From CALNYS01 sp942490855 (lineage in GTDB: Bacteria; Planctomycetota; Phycisphaerae; Phycisphaerales; UBA1924), in assembly GCA_942490855.1 (NCBI GenBank), contig CALNYS010000001.1, forward strand, positions 186,001 to 250,000: a stretch of DNA of 64,000 bases, written 5' to 3'. Shown here one piece after another: positions 8,459-16,461 of the stretch. The notes under the pieces are model-generated. The model was not told where the DNA came from and ran no database searches. It saw only the letters and a program-made list of their open reading frames with translations. A program made the translations under genes and the position numbers. Each line of letters starts with the position of its first letter. Position 1 is the first letter of the stretch.

Positions 8459-10465
8459 ATGCGATGTGCCCTTACGCGAGTCGGTGTTGTGTGCTGTGCG
8501 TTGCTCGGCGCGATGAGCGCTGTGAGCGAGGCGGGCTTGTGCGAGCCCGGCGTGAGCGACAGTCTCACCGGGGACGGGTATGACGTCGCGGTGCGCGGCG
8601 ATCGTACGTATCTCGCCTCCTCCCCCGGCGGCATGCACGTTTACGATGTCAGCGGCGGCGCTCCCGTCTACCTCCGCGGCTTTGATCGGGCCTACTCGAA
8701 GATCCTTGTCGACGGCGCGTACGCGTATGCGATGCTGGGAACAACGCTCGACGTTCTTGACGTCTCGGATCCCGACAGCGAGAGCGTTGTCGCGTCGCTC
8801 GAGCTTAGCGCGAACAGCTCGCGCTTCGTGCTCCGCGACGGCACGCTCTACATCGCGTCGGTCGACGTGGGGCTGCAGGTCGTCGATGTGAGCAACCCGC
8901 TGGCGCCGAGCGTCCTCGCGGGGGCGCCCTTCGCGTTCTTTGGTCGCGACATCGCGCTCGCGGGCGACGTCGCGCTGGTGGTTGACGACGCCGACAACTC
9001 GCTCGTGCTCATCGACATCACCGACCCGGCGGCTCCCTCCTCCATCTCGACGCAGTTCGTTGAGGACGACGTGTTCTTTGTTGCGGCGTCGGGCTCGACG
9101 GCGTACGTCGCCACGGCTGACACGGGCGGGGGCGCGTTGATCGCGATGGATCTCACCGACCCGGAGAACCCGGTGTCTGGCGACGCCGTGCCGCTGCCGC
9201 AGCCGCCGAGTGCGATCACCGCTGACGGCGCGCAGACGGTGTACGTGGGCGTTCACGACGGACGAAACGGCGATGTTCTGTGCTTCGACGTGAGCGAGCC
9301 GTTGGCCCCCGAGCAGACCGGAACGGTCGGCGTGGACGGGCGCATCCGGCGGATTCGTCTGCACGGGGACACGCTCTGCGCGGTCGGGATGCGGCACGCG
9401 CTCACGACGATCGATGTGACGGATCCGGCCGCGCCCCAGCCGCTCGGCGCTACGGCGCTGCCCTACGACACCCTGGCGGTGAGCGTGGCGGGGGACCGCG
9501 TGTTTGTCGGCGATCAGTGGCTCTCGGGCGGGCTTCAGGAGCTTGGTCTGTCAGAGACGACCGGGCTGATCCCGCGTGGGAAAGCGCTGTCGAACCACGT
9601 GAGCGGTATCGCCGTCGTCGGCGGCTACGCGTACACCGCGGCGTCGTACGGGATGGGCGTGTTCGACGTGAGCGTGCCCGGCGCCCCCGAGCACGTCGGG
9701 TTCGAGGAGACGACGTCGCAGAAGCTCCAGATCGCGGCCCGGGGCGATTACGTGTATCTCGCGGGCGGCTCGGTGTCGGTGTTCGACATCAGCGACCCCG
9801 CGAACCCGTTCCTCGCGCACTCGATCTCGCGTCCCGGCGAGACGGCGGAGGGGCTCTTCATCGACGGCGATCTTCTGTACGTCGCGATCGATATCTTCGG
9901 GCTCAGGATCTACGACATCAGCGACCCGCTGCACCCGGTCTCGATCGGGCGCGTGGATTCGAGCGATAAGGGCATCTCGGTCTTTGCGACCGGGGGGTAC
10001 GCGTACCTCGCCGACTGGCGCGACGGGCTGACGATCGTGGACGTGAACGATCCGACGGCGCCCGTGGTTGTCGGGGGCATCGACACGCCGGGACGCGCTG
10101 TCCGCGTTGTGGTGCGCGACGGCGTCGCGTACGTGGCGGACCGCACCGGCGGCGTGCGGATCATCGACGTGAGCGACCCCTCGGCGCCCTTCAACGCCGG
10201 CGTCATCGAGACCCAGGGCGAGGCGTACGAGGTCCAGCTCTTCGATGACACCCTTCTGATCGCGTGCGAGAAGGGGGGGCTGCAGCTCGTTGACATCTCC
10301 GTCTGCTCCCGGGCGGCGGATCTCGATGGCGACGGGGTGGTGGACTCTGCCGACCTCGCGACGCTGCTTGCGGCGTGGAGCTCCGCGGGGTCTGACGCCG
10401 ACCTCAACGCCGACGGCGTGGTGGACTCGGGCGACCTCGCGATCCTCCTCGCCGCCTGGGACTGA
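8459..10465 (+). CDS. secreted LVIVD-repeat protein, long paralogue, with dockerin-like repeats
   Basis: A 668-residue protein starting at the ATG at 8459, where a GGAGAG ribosome site and a signal peptide coincide; a start further upstream would put charged residues ahead of the signal. It has about a dozen LVIVD-type repeats such as VFDISDPANPFLAHS, RIYDISDPLHPVSIG, TIVDVNDPTAPVVVG and RIIDVSDPSAPFNAG. Two dockerin-like repeats close it (DLDGDGVVDSADLATLLAAWS and DLNADGVVDSGDLAILLAAWD). It repeats the architecture of the gene before it, so the pair probably arose by duplication. TATTCT at 8404-8409 could be its -10. Confidence 0.82.
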   Translation: MRCALTRVGVVCCALLGAMSAVSEAGLCEPGVSDSLTGDGYDVAVRGDRTYLASSPGGMHVYDVSGGAPVYLRGFDRAYSKILVDGAYAYAMLGTTLDVLDVSDPDSESVVASLELSANSSRFVLRDGTLYIASVDVGLQVVDVSNPLAPSVLAGAPFAFFGRDIALAGDVALVVDDADNSLVLIDITDPAAPSSISTQFVEDDVFFVAASGSTAYVATADTGGGALIAMDLTDPENPVSGDAVPLPQPPSAITADGAQTVYVGVHDGRNGDVLCFDVSEPLAPEQTGTVGVDGRIRRIRLHGDTLCAVGMRHALTTIDVTDPAAPQPLGATALPYDTLAVSVAGDRVFVGDQWLSGGLQELGLSETTGLIPRGKALSNHVSGIAVVGGYAYTAASYGMGVFDVSVPGAPEHVGFEETTSQKLQIAARGDYVYLAGGSVSVFDISDPANPFLAHSISRPGETAEGLFIDGDLLYVAIDIFGLRIYDISDPLHPVSIGRVDSSDKGISVFATGGYAYLADWRDGLTIVDVNDPTAPVVVGGIDTPGRAVRVVVRDGVAYVADRTGGVRIIDVSDPSAPFNAGVIETQGEAYEVQLFDDTLLIACEKGGLQLVDISVCSRAADLDGDGVVDSADLATLLAAWSSAGSDADLNADGVVDSGDLAILLAAWD

Positions 10466-10485
10466 GACGTTTTCCGCCGGCGCCC

Positions 10486-10491
10486 TACAAT
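10486..10491 (+). promoter_or_regulatory. -10 element TACAAT, nine bases before the mutase start
   Basis: TACAAT is close to the bacterial consensus and leaves at most a two-base leader. No ribosome site precedes the ATG. Confidence 0.5.
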
Positions 10492-10500
10492 GCCCGCGCC

Positions 10501-12204
10501 ATGATTACCAACCAGTCCACCATCTCCGGGCCCGGCATCGACGGGCGAAATGTTGATCCTCACGCTGTCACGATCTCCGGGGTCGTGCTCAACCCGGTCT
10601 ACGGGCCGGGCACGGCCGGCGGGGAGGGCGTGCCCGTGTCGCTCGAGAACATCGAGCGCGACATCGCGGGGCCCGGCGAGTTCCCATTCACCCGCGGGCT
10701 CTACCCCGAGGGGTACCGCACGCGGTTGTGGACCATGCGCCAGTTCGCGGGCTTTGGGTCGGCGGACGACACCAACGCCCGCTTCAAGTACCTGCTCGCG
10801 CAGGGCACGGGGACGAAGGCGAACACCGGGCTCTCGACCGCGTTCGATCTCCCGACGCTGATGGGGCGCGACTCCGACGACGCGCTCTCGCTGGGCGAGG
10901 TCGGTAAGTGCGGCGTCGCGATCGACACCGTCGAGGACATGCACCGCCTCTACGCGGACATCCCCATCGACACGGTGACGGTCAGCCAGACCATCAACGG
11001 GCCGGCCGCCGTCATCTGGGCGATGTACCTCGCGATGGCCAAGCAGCGCGACATCTCGTGGGACACGCTGGGCGGCACGCTCCAGAACGACATCCTCAAA
11101 GAGTTCCACGCGCAGAATGAGTTCATCTACCCGCCCGAGCCGTCGGTGAAGCTGGTCGTGGATACCATCGAGTTCCAGTCCAAGCACGTGCCTCGGTGGA
11201 ACAGCGTGTCGATCTCCGGCTACCACATCCGCGAGGCGGGCTCGACGGCGGCGCAGGAGCTGGCGTTCACGCTGCGCGACGGGATGGAGTACGTCGAGTG
11301 GTGCCTGGAACGCGGGATGGACGTTGACGAGTTCGCGCCGCGCCTCTCGTACTTCTTCAACGCGCACAACGAGTTCTTCGAGGAGATCTGCAAGCTCCGC
11401 GCCGCCCGGCGCATCTGGGCCCGCATGCTGCGCGACCGCTACGGCGCCAAGGACCCGAAGTCGTGGTTCATGCGCACGCACGTGCAGACCGCCGGGTGCT
11501 CGCTCACGGAGCAGCAGCCGCTCAACAACATCGTCCGCGTCGCGTACCAGGCGATGGCCGGCGTCCTCGGCGGGTGCCAGAGCCTGCACACCGACTCGAT
11601 GGACGAGACCCTCGGGCTGCCCACCGAGCAGGCCGTGACGGTCGCGCTGCGCACGCAGCAGATCCTCGCCCACGAGACGGGCGTCACCCGCACCGTGGAC
11701 CCGCTGGGCGGGTCGTGGTTCATCGAGGAGTTGACCGACACGATCGAAGCCGAGGCGCTCTCGATCATCGCGGACATCGACGAGATGGGCGGCGGGGCGT
11801 ACCCGAAGGGGCGCGCGGGCGTCGTCGCGGGGATCAACAAGGGCTACTTCCGGCGCTCGATCGCCGAGGCGAGCTACCGCTTCAGCGAAGAGTGCGAGGC
11901 CGGCGACCGCGTCATCGTGGGCGTCAACGCGTACCGCCAGGACGGCGAGGAGCGCCCCATCGACATCCTGCGCATCGGCGACGAGGTCGAGACGGTGCAG
12001 GTCGAGCGCCTGCGCGAGTTCAAGCAGCGGCGCGACGACGCGGGGGTGGAGGCCGCCCTCGACCGCATCCGCGAGGACGCGCGCCGCGACGTGAACCTCA
12101 TGCCCGCCCTCATCGACGGCGCCCTCGCCAACTGCACGCTGGGCGAGATGGTCCAGGCGATGGCGGATGTGTACGGGCGGTACACGAGTGGGCCGGAGTG
12201 GTGA
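10501..12204 (+). CDS. acyl-CoA mutase catalytic subunit, isobutyryl-CoA mutase-like active site
   Basis: A 567-residue large subunit of a B12-dependent acyl-CoA mutase, comprising the TIM-barrel substrate domain only, with no cobalamin-binding domain. Landmarks are LWTMRQFAGFG (77-86), STAFDLPTLMGRDSDD, TLQNDILKEFHAQNEFIYPP, SISGYHIREAGST with the catalytic-type His242, and VDPLGGSWFIEELT. By alignment from memory with Propionibacterium methylmalonyl-CoA mutase, Tyr89 is Phe82 and Arg207 is Gln205 (His244 minus 207 equals His242 minus 205, so the spacing agrees). Phe/Gln is the reported signature of isobutyryl-CoA mutase; Tyr/Arg marks methylmalonyl and Ile/Gln marks 2-hydroxyisobutyryl enzymes. 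The likely partner subunit is at 15266-16426. Confidence 0.9.
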   Translation: MITNQSTISGPGIDGRNVDPHAVTISGVVLNPVYGPGTAGGEGVPVSLENIERDIAGPGEFPFTRGLYPEGYRTRLWTMRQFAGFGSADDTNARFKYLLAQGTGTKANTGLSTAFDLPTLMGRDSDDALSLGEVGKCGVAIDTVEDMHRLYADIPIDTVTVSQTINGPAAVIWAMYLAMAKQRDISWDTLGGTLQNDILKEFHAQNEFIYPPEPSVKLVVDTIEFQSKHVPRWNSVSISGYHIREAGSTAAQELAFTLRDGMEYVEWCLERGMDVDEFAPRLSYFFNAHNEFFEEICKLRAARRIWARMLRDRYGAKDPKSWFMRTHVQTAGCSLTEQQPLNNIVRVAYQAMAGVLGGCQSLHTDSMDETLGLPTEQAVTVALRTQQILAHETGVTRTVDPLGGSWFIEELTDTIEAEALSIIADIDEMGGGAYPKGRAGVVAGINKGYFRRSIAEASYRFSEECEAGDRVIVGVNAYRQDGEERPIDILRIGDEVETVQVERLREFKQRRDDAGVEAALDRIREDARRDVNLMPALIDGALANCTLGEMVQAMADVYGRYTSGPEW

Positions 12205-12208
12205 GGAA

Positions 12209-13309
12209 CTAGTCCTCTTGCACGAGAATTGCGCGAGGGGCTGGAGGTGCTGCGACTCTGATTACCGAGTGCAGAGTTGCGGGGAATGACCAGGCCAGCG
12301 TGTGCTCCGCGGGTTCGCGTACATCAAGCGAAGAAGTCGCAGGAGGGCCTAGGGTAAGGCTTTCTTGCACGTCGCTATGTCGCGGAGAGAAGTTTGAGTA
12401 GTAGTGGGTTTGTACTTTTGAATTTATAACCCTTAGGTCTGGTTTAATGTATCTGGAGTGGCCTGAAATAGCTAAGTGGAGCGGTGGAGTCAGGCTTGTG
12501 ACTTTCGGTGCCAGGGTCACTTTGGAATCGCTGGGGTGGAGTCGGTAAAATCCCTTAGGGGCAGGGGGGGTGCGATCTCCATCTCCAACGTATAGGGCGC
12601 GAAAGCAGAGGTTGTGTAGTTGATATGAAAAAATATATCCAGGGGCGAGCCTGCCGCCGGTATCTGGGTGTGAGATGAGCTGGATTCCTGGTAGGGGGGT
12701 CCCGGCGTTGTTGAATTGGAATCCGCTTACGTCGCCAGACTGGTAGCCACAGGGTGCAAGCGGTTCTTCCGCGATAAACAGGTCTGTAATAATGTGAGGG
12801 TCGAGTGGTGAGGAAGGCAGCAGGCTGCGAAAATGATGGTTTGGTACGAGGCCGTCCCTGTAGTTTGATTGCGCATAGGAAAATAATAGCGTTTTGCTAA
12901 TCCAGCGGGCTAGAGTGTCTCTCTCGAGATTGCTCAGTATAATCGAATTGCAGGAAAAGATACGTTTGAGTATTGGGGCGGCTTCTGTTTCCAGTTTAGA
13001 GAATAATACATTGTTACAGTTGGCGCATAGCCTGCCGTAAATGTGGTTATGTATGCCGTACGAACGAAACGACAATTCTGTGTTGCTGCGGGTCTGGTTG
13101 TAGTGCAACCCTGCAATCTTTTGGTTGTCTAGTCTTAGGTGGCGAAATATCCATAGCGGAATCACGTGCTCGTCCGTGCGGCTATCAGGGAGCTGTTGCT
13201 TTTTGGGCTGGAGCGCGACGCCGCACGCTTTGCAGTGATTCTTGGGATCTGTTGCGCGAGGATCTCTGTCGTCAATGAGTATCAGCTTGGAGGAAGCACT
13301 TCTTGCCAC
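12209..13309 (-). CDS. HNH endonuclease-like protein in an AT-rich island
   Basis: A 366-residue protein starting at GTG. It has a zinc-ribbon-like pair C26-x2-C29, then DEHVIPLW at 46-53, then C95-x2-C98-N-N followed by LFSKLE. This is the arrangement of HNH/McrA-type nucleases that begin with a sEHviPxW motif. The remaining 260 residues match nothing I know and contain no obvious membrane span. The gene is visibly much richer in A and T than everything around it and uses many A/T-ending codons, so recent acquisition is likely. It sits between the mutase subunit and the other genes, on the opposite strand. No toxin, methylase or defence partner is adjacent. Confidence 0.65.
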   Translation of the reverse strand: MARSASSKLILIDDRDPRATDPKNHCKACGVALQPKKQQLPDSRTDEHVIPLWIFRHLRLDNQKIAGLHYNQTRSNTELSFRSYGIHNHIYGRLCANCNNVLFSKLETEAAPILKRIFSCNSIILSNLERDTLARWISKTLLFSYAQSNYRDGLVPNHHFRSLLPSSPLDPHIITDLFIAEEPLAPCGYQSGDVSGFQFNNAGTPLPGIQLISHPDTGGRLAPGYIFSYQLHNLCFRALYVGDGDRTPPAPKGFYRLHPSDSKVTLAPKVTSLTPPLHLAISGHSRYIKPDLRVINSKVQTHYYSNFSPRHSDVQESLTLGPPATSSLDVREPAEHTLAWSFPATLHSVIRVAAPPAPRAILVQED

Positions 13310-13315
13310 AGCTAG

Positions 13316-13321
13316 ATAATA
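13316..13321 (-). promoter_or_regulatory. leaderless-type -10 element TATTAT
   Basis: On the minus strand TATTAT ends six bases before the GTG of the HNH gene. Even the foreign-looking gene has the leaderless layout. Confidence 0.5.
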
Positions 13322-13404
13322 ACGCCTCGTTAGTAGTCATACTGAAGCGTGGCCAAAAGTGGCCGCGGGTGCTGATCGCTCCGCCGAGTAGTGGCGATTC
13401 GCCC

Positions 13405-13860
13405 TCACTCCCCAAACCGCTCCATCGCATCATCCGCCGAGTCCTTGAGGGCGCGCCAGGCGTCGCCGAGGCCGTCTTTGACGTCGTCCCAGGCGTCGCC
13501 GGTGGTGTCGGCGGCGTCTGCGAGCTGGTCCATCAGCGCGTCGCGCTGGGTTTCGAGGGCGGCGATCGCGGCTTGGATCTGCGCCCTGGTCGCGGCGCTC
13601 GCTTCGCTGGCCTTGGCGCGCAGGGCGTCGATCTGGTCGTTGACGCTTTCGACGCCGGACTCCATCTCGGACTTGAGCGCGGCGTACTGGTCGGCGGTGA
13701 AGTCGCGGGTGGCCTCCGCGGCGTCCTCGATCTCGTTCGCGACGTCGCCCGCGCTGCTGGTGGGGGGGCCGCCGGAGGCGGGGTTGTTGTTGTCGCAGCC
13801 GGCGAGGGCGAAGAGGAGGGCGGGGGCGGCGAACATGACGGCGCGGTTCAAGCGGTTCAT
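13405..13860 (-). CDS. helical hypothetical lipoprotein
   Basis: A 151-residue protein. The start at 13860 is chosen because it gives a clean signal with lipobox LAGC right after it and has an AGGAG site upstream. The mature part begins with an Asn- and Ser-rich linker and then forms a long amphipathic helix region with heptad-like spacing (ALKSEMESGVESVNDQIDAL, then ALETQRDALMDQLADAADTT). It looks like a small coiled-coil or apolipophorin-like envelope protein. I do not recognise a named family. Confidence 0.65.
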   Translation of the reverse strand: MNRLNRAVMFAAPALLFALAGCDNNNPASGGPPTSSAGDVANEIEDAAEATRDFTADQYAALKSEMESGVESVNDQIDALRAKASEASAATRAQIQAAIAALETQRDALMDQLADAADTTGDAWDDVKDGLGDAWRALKDSADDAMERFGE

Positions 13861-14063
13861 TGTGGGGCTCCTGCTGCTGTCGCCGCGGGTTGCGGGACGG
13901 GGTGTTCTGCGTTGTCCGCGGGCGGGGAGTTCGGTCTTCGCGACGCCCGGGACACTCGTAGTTTCCGCATCATCCCCTGCGCCAGCGCGAATCGGGGGTG
14001 AAAAAAAAGTCATACTGCGACCTACTCGCTGGCCCGCTCCGGGCCGGCGGGCGAGGAGCGCAC

Positions 14064-14633
14064 ATGTACATCGAGACCGTGAAGCCGGGGGACGCCGAGG
14101 GGACGCTTAAGGAACTCTACGCGCGGGCGGGCAACCCCGACGGGACGATCGACAACGTGATGCTCGCGCACTCGCTGTCGCCCGAGTCGCTGATGGCCCA
14201 CTTCAACCTGTACGTGCAGTGCATGCACCGCCCGTCGCCGCTTTCGCGTTTGGAGCGCGAGCTGGTGGGGTCGGTGGTGAGCCGGGAGAACGGGTGCGTG
14301 TACTGCCTGACGCACCACGCGGCGGGGCTGGAGCGTCTGGAGGCAAAGGAGGGGCGCGCCGGGCTGGCGGCGGGCGTCCGGGCGGGGGAGGAGGCGGCGC
14401 TGCTGAGCCCGCGGGAGTCGGCGATGGTCGGGTACGCCGTGAAGCTGACGGGGCGCCCGGGGGAGATGGGCCCTGGGGACGTGGCGGGGCTGCGGTCGGC
14501 GGGGCTGAGCGACCGGGAGATCCTCGATCTGGCGCAGGTGGTGGGGTATTTCTGCTACGCGAACCGGGTGGTGCTGGGGCTGGGGGCGGAGCTGGAGGCG
14601 TTCGAGGCGGGGCAGCACCCGACGGGGGGGTGA
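14064..14633 (+). CDS. AhpD/carboxymuconolactone decarboxylase-like peroxidase-related protein
   Basis: A 189-residue protein with the AhpD-type redox motif ENGCVYCLTHH, that is C-x2-C followed by His. The helical context SRLERELVGSVVS and VGYAVKLTGRPG fits the group annotated as uncharacterised peroxidase-related enzymes. Such proteins use the cysteine pair to reduce peroxides with a thiol partner. The ATG at 14064 has a CGAGGAGCG ribosome site seven bases upstream. No peroxiredoxin neighbour is present. Confidence 0.8.
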   Translation: MYIETVKPGDAEGTLKELYARAGNPDGTIDNVMLAHSLSPESLMAHFNLYVQCMHRPSPLSRLERELVGSVVSRENGCVYCLTHHAAGLERLEAKEGRAGLAAGVRAGEEAALLSPRESAMVGYAVKLTGRPGEMGPGDVAGLRSAGLSDREILDLAQVVGYFCYANRVVLGLGAELEAFEAGQHPTGG

Positions 14634-14675
14634 GGCGGGGGTGGGTGCGAAGTTAGGGAATCTGGTATTCCTGCG

Positions 14676-14704
14676 TTGACGTCCGAAGAAACGTGGTAGG
14701 CTAT
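14676..14704 (+). promoter_or_regulatory. possible promoter TTGACG...TAGGCTAT ahead of the RRM gene
   Basis: TTGACG at 14676-14681 is followed by TAGGCT at 14697-14702 (15-base gap) or GGCTAT at 14699-14704 (17-base gap). It would produce a leader of about 100 bases. Confidence 0.35.
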
Positions 14705-14712
14705 TGGCCGTT

Positions 14713-14795
14713 CTCCGGAGAGCCGGAGGACTGGTAGGCCGAGCGGATTCGACCCGAGAGTCGTCAGCGGCGGTCAGATACGACGGACTCTCGGG
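14713..14795 (+). promoter_or_regulatory. structured 5' leader with two hairpins ahead of the RRM gene
   Basis: Hairpin 1 is CTCCGG-AGAG-CCGGAG at 14713-14728. Hairpin 2 pairs CCCGAGAGTC (14753-14762) with GACTCTCGGG (14786-14795), a perfect 10-bp stem that can be extended by GTC/GAC with one bulge. It ends 20 bases before the ATG. The leader could serve as a cold-shock or autoregulatory element for the RNA-binding protein it precedes. Confidence 0.45.
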
Positions 14796-14814
14796 TAACG
14801 GATCGAGACAGATT

Positions 14815-15216
14815 ATGCGGATTTACGTGGGCAACCTGCCCTACAACTCTACCGAGGCCGACCTCCGTGAGATGTTCGCCGAGCACGGCGATGTTGTTTC
14901 AGCTTCTATCGTGATGGATCGTGAAACGGGTCGCTCGCGCGGCTTCGGCTTCATCGAGATGGACGATGCGACGGCGAACGGCGCCATCGAGAAGCTCAAC
15001 GGCGCGCAGTTCGACGGTCGCTCGCTCGTTGTGAACGAGGCTCGTCCTCGTGAGCAGCGCTCCGGCTTCGGCGGCGGTGGCGGCGGCGGTCGTGGCGGCT
15101 TCGGCGGCGGCGGCGGCGGTGGTCGCAGCGGCGGCGGCTTCGGCGGCGGCGGTGGTGGTCGCTCAGGCGGCGGCTACGGCGGCGGCGGTGGCGGCGGTCG
15201 CGACGGCGGCTGGTAA
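14815..15216 (+). CDS. glycine-rich RRM RNA-binding protein
   Basis: A 133-residue protein. One RNA recognition motif covers residues 1-80, with RNP2 IYVGNLPY and RNP1 RGFGFIEM. A tail of about 50 residues made almost only of glycine, arginine, serine, phenylalanine and tyrosine (RGG-like) follows. This is the layout of cyanobacterial and planctomycete Rbp proteins that act as RNA chaperones, often induced by cold. The ATG at 14815 is chosen because the RRM begins there; no strong ribosome site is seen, only a GGATCGAGA stretch. The structured leader upstream suggests post-transcriptional control. Confidence 0.9.
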   Translation: MRIYVGNLPYNSTEADLREMFAEHGDVVSASIVMDRETGRSRGFGFIEMDDATANGAIEKLNGAQFDGRSLVVNEARPREQRSGFGGGGGGGRGGFGGGGGGGRSGGGFGGGGGGRSGGGYGGGGGGGRDGGW

Positions 15217-15251
15217 ACCGGCCGTCGTTTGGGGTGTGGTCAGCATCGGGC

Positions 15252-15257
15252 TATGAT
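15252..15257 (+). promoter_or_regulatory. leaderless-type -10 element TATGAT
   Basis: It ends eight bases before the ATG of the cobalamin-binding/GTPase fusion gene. No ribosome site is present. Confidence 0.5.
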
Positions 15258-15265
15258 GGCCTTCA

Positions 15266-16426
15266 ATGACGACAACACTCCACACACCGACGACTGAGTT
15301 CAAAAAGGTCGATCGCTGCGGCGACCTCGACCATCGGCCGCGAGTTCTTCTGGGCAAAATGGGCCTGGACGGACACGACCGCGGCGCGAAGATCATTGCA
15401 CGTGCGCTCCGCGACAGCGGGGCGCACGTTATTTATTCCGGGCTCTGGCAGACGCCGATGAGCCTGGCCATCGGCGCCCGCGACGAGGACTGCGACGTGA
15501 TCGCGGCCTCGATGATGAGCAACGCCCACCTCACGCTCGGCCCCAAGCTCCTCGAGGCGCTCCGCGACGTCGGGCGCGCCGACCTCCCCGTGCACATGGG
15601 CGGCATCCTGCCCGCCGAGGACCTGCCGCGTCTCAAAGAGATGGGCGTGCGCGAGGTCTTCACGACCGGCACGGGGCTGCTCGACGTGGTGGAGGCCGCG
15701 AAGCGCGCCGTCGTCCCGCTGACCGCGGAGATCGGCTCGGGCGTCTCGGCGCAGCTCGCACGCGATATCTCCATGGTCCACGAGGGGCGCCCGCTGCGCG
15801 CCGGCGCCGCCAAGCGCCGCCCGCCGCGCGTCATCGGCGTCACCGGCTCCCCGGGCGCCGGCAAGAGCACGCTCGTCGCCCAGCTGGCGTCTGAGCTGAC
15901 GCGTCGCGCCGAGAAGGACAGCTCCCTCGGTCGCTGCGCCGTGCTCGCGTTCGACCCCAAGAGCCCGATCACGGGCGGGGCGCTCCTGGGCGACCGGCTG
16001 CGCGTGGACTTCAACCGTCTCGGCGAGGCGGTCTTCTACCGCTCGCTCGCGATCTCGGGCGAGGACTACCGCGGGCTCGACGAGATCGTCGAGCTCATCG
16101 GCGGCGCGTCCGACCCCGCCCGCGCCCCCTTCGACACGGTCTTTGTGGAGACGGTGGGCGCCGGGCAGAACGAAACCAAGATCCGCGAGCACGTCGATCA
16201 GACGATGCTCGTGCTGACGCCCGGGATGGGCGACGCGGTGCAGATGGACAAGGCGGGGATCCTCGAGATCGCCGACGTGTTCGTCGCGAACAAGGCGGAC
16301 CACCCCGGCGAGAACGAACTGATGCGCGACCTGCGAGACATCGCGGGCAAGCGCCCGATCGTCGAGACGGTCGCGACGCACTCACGCGGTATCCCCGAGC
16401 TCCTGGACGCGTTGCTCCAGGGCTGA
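15266..16426 (+). CDS. cobalamin-binding domain fused to MeaB-type GTPase (acyl-CoA mutase small subunit plus chaperone)
   Basis: A 386-residue two-domain protein. Residues 24-150 form a B12-binding domain with the base-off motif D35-G-H37-D-R-G, then YSGLWQTP and MGGILPAEDL. Residues 187-386 form a G domain of the MeaB/ArgK type: P-loop GSPGAGKST (194-202), FVETVGAGQNE (293-303), LTPGMGDAVQ (317-326) and NKAD (342-345). It stops directly after the G domain, so the C-terminal dimerisation extension of free-standing MeaB is missing. In IcmF the same two domains precede the mutase domain on one chain. Here that domain is the separate protein at 10501-12204, so I infer the two act together. Confidence 0.88.
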   Translation: MTTTLHTPTTEFKKVDRCGDLDHRPRVLLGKMGLDGHDRGAKIIARALRDSGAHVIYSGLWQTPMSLAIGARDEDCDVIAASMMSNAHLTLGPKLLEALRDVGRADLPVHMGGILPAEDLPRLKEMGVREVFTTGTGLLDVVEAAKRAVVPLTAEIGSGVSAQLARDISMVHEGRPLRAGAAKRRPPRVIGVTGSPGAGKSTLVAQLASELTRRAEKDSSLGRCAVLAFDPKSPITGGALLGDRLRVDFNRLGEAVFYRSLAISGEDYRGLDEIVELIGGASDPARAPFDTVFVETVGAGQNETKIREHVDQTMLVLTPGMGDAVQMDKAGILEIADVFVANKADHPGENELMRDLRDIAGKRPIVETVATHSRGIPELLDALLQG

Positions 16427-16461
16427 TCGCGGTTCTGACAGATCGAACAAGGAGACTGACG

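Noticed and set aside
8160..10465. Cellulosome-type dockerins.
   Set aside because: The calcium-loop repeats are the short planctomycete form. No cohesin, scaffoldin or glycoside hydrolase is present.
12209..13309. A restriction-modification system at the AT-rich HNH gene.
   Set aside because: No methyltransferase or specificity gene is adjacent. The SAM methyltransferase at 932-1693 is distant and of a small-molecule type.
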